Shown piece after piece: positions 1 to 4,540 of a stretch of DNA of 6,437 nucleotides; within the stretch, counting starts at the first letter, position 1, and the number at the start of each line of letters is the position of its first letter. The notes beneath the pieces are model-generated. The model was not told where the DNA came from. It did no database searches and saw only the letters and a program-made list of their open reading frames with translations. Source of the stretch: Clostridia bacterium (GTDB taxonomy: Bacteria; Bacillota; Clostridia; Oscillospirales; Acutalibacteraceae); NCBI GenBank assembly GCA_900759575.1, contig CAAEVU010000174.1:1-6437 (forward strand), written 5' to 3'. The position numbers and the translations under genes were made by a program.

Positions 1-38
1 AAAGGCTGTTTCTGAAGTTTACAAAACATGTGTCCTTT

Positions 39-67
39 ATTATATAAGAAAAATTACAAAATTGCAA
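39..67 (-). promoter_or_regulatory. Strong sigma-A-type promoter facing the left edge
   Basis: Read on the minus strand, TTGCAA (67-62) is followed by a 17-base AT-rich spacer and a perfect TATAAT (44-39). Transcription would start near 32 and leave the window on the left, so the regulated gene is not visible. An ATG lies on the minus strand at 29-27, but its possible Shine-Dalgarno sequence (AAAGGA, 38-33) lies upstream of the predicted transcript start, so that ATG is not a convincing gene start. The -35 box is part of the palindrome at 62-88. The boxes are seen directly; activity is inferred. Confidence 0.5.
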
Positions 68-88
68 TCTTTTGCCGAAAGATTGCAA
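62..88. repeat. Perfect 11-bp-arm palindrome, candidate operator
   Basis: TTGCAATCTTT (62-72) and AAAGATTGCAA (78-88) are exact reverse complements separated by five bases. The left arm contains the -35 box of the leftward promoter at 39-67, and the palindrome centre lies about 43 bases upstream of the predicted start. That is a usual place for an activator or repressor dimer. An alternative is a second rho-independent terminator behind ackA, because on the minus strand the hairpin is followed by a T-rich stretch (TTTTGTAATTTTT). Both roles could coexist. No known regulator motif is recognised. Confidence 0.5.
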
Positions 89-134
89 AAAATGGAAAGC
101 GCCCCTTTGAAAAAAGTCCGGTGAATTTCCCGAC

Positions 135-174
135 AAAATACGAAAAGGGCCCCCGGCATTTGGCCGGAGACCCT
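135..174 (-). terminator. Rho-independent terminator of ackA
   Basis: On the minus strand, 20 bases after the ackA stop codon, AGGGTCTCCGGC (174-163) pairs along its whole length with GCCGGGGGCCCT (157-146). Two of the twelve pairs are G-U, and the loop is CAAAT. TTTT and then a second T-rich run (TATTTT) follow directly. This is a textbook intrinsic terminator and shows that ackA is the last gene of its transcript. Confidence 0.88.
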
Positions 175-194
175 CTGTTTTATCTCATATGTTC

Positions 195-1403
195 TTACAG
201 CTTTTCCACCAAAGCTTTGGTATCCCGAGCGATGACCAACTCTTCGTTGGTGGGGATCACATACACTTCCATGGAAGAATCGGGAGTGGAAATCTTGCCT
301 TCCTTGCCACGGACCATCATTTCGTTCAAGTCCGCATCCAGCTTTACGCCCAGGAAGGACAGGTAATCGCACACAGCTGCACGGTGAGAAGCCTGGTTCT
401 CGCCCACGCCGGCAGTAAACACGATGGCATCGCAGCCACCCAAAGCCACCAGATAGCCGCCGATAAACTTGGAGATCTGATACTCCAGAATATCCTGGGC
501 CAACTTGGCGCGCTCGTTGCCCTCGTTGCGGGCCTTGGTCACGTCACGGTCGTCGCTGGAAACACCGGAAATGCCCAGCAGGCCGGACTTTTTATTCAGG
601 ATCTGGTCCATCTCGGAAGGAGTCAGGTGCTCCTTCTCCATGATGAAGGTCACCACGGAGGGGTCCAGGGTGCCGGTACGGCTGCCCATCATAAAGCCAT
701 CCAAAGGAGTCAGGCCCATGCTGGTATCGATTACCTTGCCGCCGTCAATAGCGGTGATGGAAGAACCGTTGCCCAGATGGCAGGTGATCATCTTCAGATC
801 TTTGATGTCCCGGCCCATCAGCTGAGCGCAACGATGGCTCACATACCGGTGGGAAGTGCCGTGGAAACCATAGCGGCGCACGGCGTATTTTTCATAATAT
901 TCGTAGGGAACATTAAACATATAGGCCTTGGGAGGCATGGTGGCGTGGAAAGAGGTATCGAACACCACCACTTCGGGGACCTGCTCGCCGAACACTTCCC
1001 GGCAAGCCCGAATGCCCTGAACATGGGCCTTGTTGTGCAGAGGAGCCAGCGGGATCAGGCTCTCAATATCCTCAATGACCTTTTCGTCTACCAGCACGGA
1101 CTCGTGGAACAAGGAACCGCCCTGCACGATACGGTGGCCTACAGCGGACACCTCGTCCAGATGCTTGATCACGCCGTATTCCTCATCGATAAGGGCATTT
1201 TTCACCTGCATAAAAGCTGCGGCATGGTCCAGCATGTTTACGTTCTTTTTCAGCTCTCTGCCGTCTTCAGTCTTGTGGGTGAAGATACCGCCGGGCATAC
1301 CGATACGTTCGCAGTTGCCCTTACACAGCATCTCCTCGTTGTCCATGTCGATGAGCTGATACTTCAGAGAAGAGCTGCCCGCGTTGATGACGAGAATTTT
1401 CAT
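195..1403 (-). CDS. ackA: Acetate kinase
   Basis: Acetate kinase (402 aa, usual family length about 400) interconverts acetyl phosphate plus ADP with acetate plus ATP in the cytoplasm. It is the ATP-yielding last step of acetate fermentation after phosphotransacetylase. The protein starts with the signature MKILVINAGSSSLKY, where Asn7 contacts substrate. Other conserved family sites are visible: Arg91 in GHRIVQGG, Asp149 in VVFDTSFHAT, His181 in GFHGTSHRY, His209 in HLGNGSS, Arg242 in SRTGTLDPS, a glycine-rich AGVGEN motif near 331-336, and NEE at 386-388. The usual His of the RxxHGG motif is Gln94. The ATG at 1403 is preferred over an in-frame start at 1478 because homologues begin with MKILVIN; GGAAAGG and AGGAA lie just upstream. 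No pta is adjacent. A strong terminator follows, and tmcAL diverges from it. Confidence 0.97.
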   Translation of the reverse strand: MKILVINAGSSSLKYQLIDMDNEEMLCKGNCERIGMPGGIFTHKTEDGRELKKNVNMLDHAAAFMQVKNALIDEEYGVIKHLDEVSAVGHRIVQGGSLFHESVLVDEKVIEDIESLIPLAPLHNKAHVQGIRACREVFGEQVPEVVVFDTSFHATMPPKAYMFNVPYEYYEKYAVRRYGFHGTSHRYVSHRCAQLMGRDIKDLKMITCHLGNGSSITAIDGGKVIDTSMGLTPLDGFMMGSRTGTLDPSVVTFIMEKEHLTPSEMDQILNKKSGLLGISGVSSDDRDVTKARNEGNERAKLAQDILEYQISKFIGGYLVALGGCDAIVFTAGVGENQASHRAAVCDYLSFLGVKLDADLNEMMVRGKEGKISTPDSSMEVYVIPTNEELVIARDTKALVEKL

Positions 1404-1431
1404 GTTCCTGATCTTTCCTTTCCAAATTTCT

Positions 1432-1463
1432 CCGGGAGAAGCCTGCTTCATCCGCCTCTCCGG
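1432..1463 (-). other. Hairpin in the ackA 5' leader (proximal)
   Basis: In the ackA mRNA sense, CCGGAGAGGC (1463-1454) can pair with GCTTCTCCCGG (1442-1432), giving about ten pairs with one G-U, one bulged C and an 11-base loop. It ends about 29 bases before the ackA start codon, just upstream of the ribosome binding region, and no T-run follows. The complementarity is visible in the sequence; a role in translation or mRNA stability is inference. Confidence 0.4.
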
Positions 1464-1476
1464 AAGCTCGATTTTC

Positions 1477-1504
1477 AACAGCCCCTTGTACCCAGCGGGC
1501 TGTT
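1477..1504. repeat. Inverted repeat AACAGCCC/GGGCTGTT
   Basis: AACAGCCC (1477-1484) and GGGCTGTT (1497-1504) are exact reverse complements separated by 12 bases. The repeat spans the proposed tmcAL -35 box (1486-1491). It also lies in the proposed ackA leader, where it would form an 8-bp hairpin. It could be a protein-binding site, an RNA hairpin or both. No T-run follows in either direction, so it is not a terminator. Confidence 0.45.
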
Positions 1505-1514
1505 CGTGTAAAAT
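1486..1514 (+). promoter_or_regulatory. Predicted tmcAL promoter
   Basis: TTGTAC (1486-1491), a 17-base spacer and TAAAAT (1509-1514) fit a sigma-A promoter. The predicted start near 1521 gives a leader of about 60 bases before the tmcAL ATG. It faces the ackA promoter at 1536-1564, so the two RNA polymerase footprints must overlap. Confidence 0.55.
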
Positions 1515-1541
1515 GGTTTCATAAGTCGCAGTCCCATTTTA
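1509..1541. repeat. Inverted repeat carrying both divergent -10 boxes
   Basis: TAAAATGG (1509-1516) and CCATTTTA (1534-1541) are exact reverse complements around a centre at 1525. Each arm contains the TAAAAT -10 box of one of the two promoters. A further copy of the core, ACCATTT at 1543-1549, could pair with AAATGGT at 1511-1517 instead. The arrangement suggests symmetric control of both genes, though some symmetry follows simply from both -10 boxes having the same sequence. Confidence 0.5.
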
Positions 1542-1564
1542 GACCATTTGCCGTGCAAATTCAA
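1536..1564 (-). promoter_or_regulatory. Predicted ackA promoter
   Basis: On the minus strand TTGAAT (1564-1559), a 17-base spacer and TAAAAT (1541-1536) match the sigma-A pattern. The predicted start near 1529 gives ackA a leader of about 125 bases containing two potential hairpins. The -35 box overlaps the tmcAL Shine-Dalgarno sequence, and transcription would run through the tmcAL promoter. Confidence 0.5.
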
Positions 1565-1568
1565 GGAG
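1563..1568 (+). promoter_or_regulatory. Ribosome binding site deciding the tmcAL start
   Basis: AAGGAG lies 12 bases before the ATG at 1581, with a second, weaker AAGGAAA directly before the ATG. An in-frame TTG at 1548 lies upstream of AAGGAG and has no Shine-Dalgarno sequence of its own, so the ATG at 1581 is preferred. Confidence 0.6.
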
Positions 1569-1580
1569 TTTCGAAGGAAA

Positions 1581-2774
1581 ATGCGAGAGAAATTGAAGAT
1601 TTCCGCCGTTATTTGCGAATTAAACCCACTTCACACCGGCCACGCCGCTTTATTTTCCCATGCCAAATCCCTTTCGGACGGGCTGGTATGCGTGCTTTCT
1701 GGAAATTTTGTCCAAAGAGGCGAACCGGCGATTTTGGACAAATGGTCCAGGACACGCCTGGCGCTTTTACACGGCGCTGATCTTGTTCTGGAACTGCCTG
1801 TCTCCTGGGCTTGCGCCGGAGCGGAACGCTTTGCGCAGGGGGGCGTGGCACTTCTCCAGGGCCTGGGCTATGTGGACGTTCTGCTTTTTGGCAGTGAAGA
1901 ACCGGATATTCGCCCCTTGTGGGAATTGGCCACGGCGCTGAACTCCCCCTCCTTTTCAGAAGAACTGCAAAAGGCTGACAGCGGAGAACCGTTTTTCCGC
2001 CGCCGGGAGCAAGCGGCCGCCCGGATGGTCGGGCAGGAAACAGCGTCCTTACTGCAAAAGCCCAACTGTATCCTGGGAGTGGAATATTTGAAAGCGCTGC
2101 TTCAGCAAGGCGGCGGAATGGATGCCGCTGTGTTCCCGCGTCTTGGAGCTGGCCATGACATTCCCGATGAAATTGGGCCCATCCTTTCCGCCAGCCAAGC
2201 AAGGCAGCTGCTGGAACAGGGAAAGGACATCTCTGCCCGGCTGCCGGAATCCACTTGGCAGGTCTGGCAGGAACAGGCTGCTGCGGGCCGGTGTCCCGCT
2301 TCCCTCTCCCGGTTGGAAATCGGCGTGCTGTGCAAGCTGCGCTCCATGGAAATAGAGGACTTTGCACAGCTCCCCGACGTCAGCGAGGGATTGGAATACC
2401 GGCTCTACAAGGCTGCTCGCCAAGCCGGCAGTTTGGAAGAATTTTACACCCTGGTAAAATCAAAACGGTATTCTCATGCCAGAATCCGGCGGCTGGCTAT
2501 GGGAGCGTTTTTAGGACTGACAAAGGACCTTCCCAAGCTGCCTCCTTACCTGCGGGTACTGGGCATGACACCTACGGGGGAACAGATCTTGCGTCAAGCG
2601 CCCCCCTCCCTGCCCATTGCCATACGCCCGGGGGATTTTCAGCGTTTGGGAAAAGAGGCCCAACAGCTCTTTTCCCTGGAAACAAATGCGGACGACCTCT
2701 ACGCACTGGGAGTTCCTGTTCCTACGCCATGCGGCCGGGACTACACGGAACCGCTCATCAAACTCAAGGTGTGA
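1581..2774 (+). CDS. tmcAL: tRNA(Met) cytidine acetate ligase (YlbM family)
   Basis: TmcAL makes N4-acetylcytidine at wobble position C34 of elongator tRNA-Met from acetate and ATP through an acetyl-adenylate; it does not need acetyl-CoA. The 397-aa protein shows the family pattern in order: an N-terminal nucleotidyltransferase fold with HTGH (18-21) after ICELNP, LSGNFVQRGEPA (39-50), DKW (53-55), ELPV (81-84) and FGSE (103-106). Then come PNCILGVEYLKAL (161-173), DIPDE near 203-207, SASQAR (213-218) and the basic SKRYSHARIRR segment (304-314) that fits tRNA contact. In the third of these blocks many homologues have PNN where this protein has PNC, as far as I recall. Length matches the family (about 400). 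It is monocistronic, divergent from ackA, and ends at a terminator shared with rsmF. Acetate is both the ackA product and its substrate, which makes the pairing notable. Confidence 0.93.
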   Translation: MREKLKISAVICELNPLHTGHAALFSHAKSLSDGLVCVLSGNFVQRGEPAILDKWSRTRLALLHGADLVLELPVSWACAGAERFAQGGVALLQGLGYVDVLLFGSEEPDIRPLWELATALNSPSFSEELQKADSGEPFFRRREQAAARMVGQETASLLQKPNCILGVEYLKALLQQGGGMDAAVFPRLGAGHDIPDEIGPILSASQARQLLEQGKDISARLPESTWQVWQEQAAAGRCPASLSRLEIGVLCKLRSMEIEDFAQLPDVSEGLEYRLYKAARQAGSLEEFYTLVKSKRYSHARIRRLAMGAFLGLTKDLPKLPPYLRVLGMTPTGEQILRQAPPSLPIAIRPGDFQRLGKEAQQLFSLETNADDLYALGVPVPTPCGRDYTEPLIKLKV

Positions 2775-2775
2775 C

Positions 2776-2812
2776 AAAAAAAGCCCGGGAGCGCTCCCAG
2801 GCTTTCTTTTTT
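2776..2812. terminator. Bidirectional terminator between tmcAL and rsmF
   Basis: AAAGCC (2780-2785) pairs with GGCTTT (2800-2805). After one C/A mismatch, GGGA (2787-2790) pairs with TCCC (2795-2798) around a GCGC loop. On the plus strand a T-run follows (2807-2812); on the minus strand the A-run at 2776-2782 becomes a T-run. It therefore serves both convergent genes. It begins two bases after the tmcAL stop codon and lies about 50 bases after the rsmF stop codon. Confidence 0.9.
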
Positions 2813-2859
2813 CCACACCAAGCCTACAGCCCTGTGGAAAAATTCTCTACACGCCACTC

Positions 2860-4191
2860 TCAACGCAGGTTGCGCAAACCTTTGGGATAGTGGTTTTTCA
2901 GCCGTCCTCCCGACGCCTTTCCAAATCCGGTGGGGACGCCCCCTGCGCAAAGGGCTGTATACCCTTTGCCCCCACAGTCGATTTCCTCTCCCCGGAGAAA
3001 CGCCCCAAGCTGGGGGGAATCCCATGGAAGATCCAACACCTGCCGGCAATCTTCCTTACGGGCGCTTTGAAACACCCCGTGGGAAGGCTCCCAGCGGCGG
3101 CCTTTTTTCTGGGCCAATTCCACTCCGGCCCGCAAAACACCCAAACGGTCCAGTTCCGGCAATTCTCCCGGAAGCAAGTACAGCCGCTCCCCAAACTGGG
3201 CCGTATTTCCCGGAAATGCAGTGGTGAAAAGCTCCTGGAAAAGCTCCTGAGCTTCCTTTTCCTTCCGGCCGGAAAGAAAGCCTGAAAAACTCCCCGCCCG
3301 GCAGGAATTTTCTCCCACCCGGCGGAATTTCGCCACAAAATGGCCTTCTCCCCCATCCATGGGATAGATCCTTCGAACAGGCAGTCCATGAATTCCGGGC
3401 CGGCCAAAAGGCAGATCCAAAGGTTCCAGCTCAAACTCAGGATGGGCAGCAAGGAACCACTCCACATTGTCCTCGTTTTCTTCCCGGGCGAAGGTACAGG
3501 TGGAATACACCAGCACGCCTCCTTCTCGGACCATCAGAGCCGCGGAATCCAAAATGGCCTTCTGCCGCTGCGCACAAGCAGGCACGCTTTCCGGCGTCCA
3601 CTGGGCGATGGCCTCCGGGTCCCGGCGGAACATGCCTTCCCCTGAGCAGGGCGCGTCCACCAGCACACGGTCAAAATAGCCTTGCAAAGCCTGGCACAAT
3701 CTTTGCGGATGGCAGGAGGAAACCACTCCGTTGCGCACACCCAGACGTTCCATATTGGAAAGCAAGATCTGCGCCCGGTTTTTCACAATTTCATTGGACC
3801 AAAGCAACCCTTTTCCTTGCAGCAACCCGGCGATCTGCGTGGATTTTCCTCCCGGAGCCGCACAAAGGTCCAAAACCCGTTCCCCAGGCTGGGGAGCCAA
3901 GGCGGTGACTGCGGAACAAGCAGATGGCTCCTGGATATAAAACAGCCCTGCGTGATGGGCCGGAAGATACCCCATTTTTTCATCGCCGCTTTCAAAATAA
4001 AAGCTCAACGGGGAAAAAGGCGTGGGATCCAGGGAAAAGGGCAAGCTTTCCCGCAGTTGCTCTTCCCCGCATTTCAGAGGATTCCGCCGCAATCCCCGCC
4101 GGGGAGGATTTTCATAGCTTTTGAGAAACAAAGGATATTCTTCTCCCAAAAGCGATTTCATGGCGTTTTGAAACTCCTTTGGCAATTCCAT
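2860..4191 (-). CDS. rsmF: RsmF-type 16S rRNA (cytosine-C5) methyltransferase
   Basis: This 443-aa SAM-dependent m5C methyltransferase belongs to the NOL1/NOP2/Sun (RsmB/RsmF/YebU) family. Residues 1-95 form the N-terminal region, with the typical LRRNPLK and IQEPSA segments. The SAM-binding motif is VLDLCAAPGGKS (106-117). The family's two cysteines are Cys182 in DAPCSGEGMFRR and Cys232 in YSTCTF; one attacks cytosine C6 and the other releases the product. Residues about 320-443 fit the RNA-binding C-terminal domain of RsmF, with LPGELPEL and a basic GGRLKNHYPKGLR tail; this argues for RsmF over RsmB, which lacks it. The target is probably a 16S cytosine (C1407 in E. coli); other positions are possible in Bacillota. 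The start is supported by AGGAGG (4203-4198) six bases upstream. It converges on tmcAL and diverges from a small gene. Confidence 0.93.
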   Translation of the reverse strand: MELPKEFQNAMKSLLGEEYPLFLKSYENPPRRGLRRNPLKCGEEQLRESLPFSLDPTPFSPLSFYFESGDEKMGYLPAHHAGLFYIQEPSACSAVTALAPQPGERVLDLCAAPGGKSTQIAGLLQGKGLLWSNEIVKNRAQILLSNMERLGVRNGVVSSCHPQRLCQALQGYFDRVLVDAPCSGEGMFRRDPEAIAQWTPESVPACAQRQKAILDSAALMVREGGVLVYSTCTFAREENEDNVEWFLAAHPEFELEPLDLPFGRPGIHGLPVRRIYPMDGGEGHFVAKFRRVGENSCRAGSFSGFLSGRKEKEAQELFQELFTTAFPGNTAQFGERLYLLPGELPELDRLGVLRAGVELAQKKGRRWEPSHGVFQSARKEDCRQVLDLPWDSPQLGAFLRGEEIDCGGKGYTALCAGGVPTGFGKASGGRLKNHYPKGLRNLR

Positions 4192-4221
4192 AAAAAGCCT
4201 CCTTTTCCAAAGAAATCCCCC

Positions 4222-4250
4222 GCATAACGGCTTTTAGAGCGCACACACTA
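4222..4250 (+). promoter_or_regulatory. Possible sigma-G/F-like promoter of the small gene
   Basis: GCATA (4222-4226), 17 bases and CACACTA (4244-4250) resemble the forespore sigma-G pattern as I recall it (G-ATR, about 18 bases, CATWMTA), with one mismatch in the -10 box and a spacer one base short. The predicted start near 4257 lies just before the Shine-Dalgarno-like AAAGGGG (4258-4264). No good sigma-A promoter is visible in this 84-bp gap. This is a tentative match to a short motif. Confidence 0.25.
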
Positions 4251-4255
4251 AAAGC
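4230..4255. repeat. Inverted repeat GCTTTTAG/CTAAAAGC
   Basis: GCTTTTAG (4230-4237) and CTAAAAGC (4248-4255) are exact reverse complements separated by ten bases, in the gap between the divergent rsmF and small-gene starts. The spacing suits a dimeric regulator. There is no T-run in either direction. No known motif is recognised. Confidence 0.4.
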
Positions 4256-4275
4256 GGAAAGGGGCGAGATTGAAA

Positions 4276-4440
4276 ATGAGTAACAAACAGAAACACAAGT
4301 CCTTTGAAAACCGGCAGAATCAAAGCCAGCAGAATATGAACCACAGCCAGAATATCCGCCAGGAAATTCCGGATTACAGCTCTAAGAGCCAGAATCAAAA
4401 GCCGGAAATGGAAAAGGACCATCACAACGGCCGCTGCTAA
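4276..4440 (+). CDS. Small Gln/Asn-rich protein of unknown function
   Basis: A 54-codon reading frame runs from ATG 4276 to TAA 4438-4440. I do not recognise the family. The peptide has nine Gln, eight Asn, seven Ser, six Lys and four His, and almost no hydrophobic residues (Phe10, Ile27, Ile31, Tyr34 and a few Met). It has no signal peptide or membrane segment and ends in Cys54. QN pairs recur at 14-15, 19-20, 25-26 and 39-40, so it is probably disordered. A modest Shine-Dalgarno sequence (AAAGGGG, 4258-4264) lies 11 bases upstream. A long hairpin follows 12 bases after the stop codon. Size and composition recall gamma-type small acid-soluble spore proteins, and the upstream region has a sigma-G-like match, but no residue signature confirms that. 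The gene could be lineage-specific; a non-coding explanation is not excluded. Confidence 0.6.
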   Translation: MSNKQKHKSFENRQNQSQQNMNHSQNIRQEIPDYSSKSQNQKPEMEKDHHNGRC

Positions 4441-4452
4441 CAGCTGCCTACG

Positions 4453-4486
4453 CAAGGGACCGGTAAGGTATCTTACCGGTCCCTTG
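4453..4486. terminator. Perfect 15-bp hairpin between convergent genes
   Basis: CAAGGGACCGGTAAG (4453-4467) and CTTACCGGTCCCTTG (4472-4486) pair without mismatch around a GTAT loop. It lies 12 bases after the small gene's stop codon and 54 bases beyond the yitT stop codon, so it probably ends both transcripts. The T-run is poor: on the plus strand only TGATATTTC follows, and on the minus strand there is none. It may act as a weak terminator, a barrier to 3' exonucleases, or both. Confidence 0.6.
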
Positions 4487-4540
4487 TGATATTTCACGGC
4501 TGACGGCGCACCCTTACAGTCCGTCCTTTACCGCCGTTTT

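Noticed and set aside
28..366. Plus-strand open frame of 112 codons at the left edge
   Set aside because: It crosses the ackA terminator and then runs antisense to the ackA 3' end; low-complexity Lys-rich start and no recognisable product.
1404..1478. 25-codon N-terminal extension of AckA
   Set aside because: Homologues begin at MKILVIN. The extension sits in the leader with hairpins and has no conserved residues.
189..1511. Long plus-strand open frame (440 codons) opposite ackA
   Set aside because: It runs antisense to a clear acetate kinase along its whole length, its product resembles no family, and it has no ribosome binding site. Codon bias of the real gene keeps this frame open.
1548..1580. 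TTG start giving TmcAL eleven extra residues
   Set aside because: The good AAGGAG lies inside this extension and serves the ATG at 1581.
1609..2367. Minus-strand open frame of 252 codons opposite tmcAL
   Set aside because: Antisense to a well-supported gene, rich in Pro/Arg/Cys, with no known fold.
2255..3285. Plus-strand open frames overlapping the tmcAL 3' end and running antisense to rsmF
   Set aside because: They cross the bidirectional terminator and overlap two conserved genes in other frames; the translations look like random GC-rich sequence.
3682..4227. Plus-strand open frame of 181 codons opposite the rsmF N-terminus
   Set aside because: Antisense to the catalytic domain motifs of rsmF; no ribosome binding site or recognisable product.
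4234..4497. Minus-strand frame of 87 codons that looks like a small membrane protein
   Set aside because: It is the complement of the Gln/Asn-rich gene: the reverse of CAG, AAT and AAG codons gives Leu, Ile and Leu, which creates a false hydrophobic protein. It also reads through the 15-bp hairpin.
4502..4536. Possible yitT terminator from ACGGCG/CGCCGT complementarity
   Set aside because: Only six base pairs with a 22-base loop and no T-run; the 4453-4486 hairpin is a better candidate.
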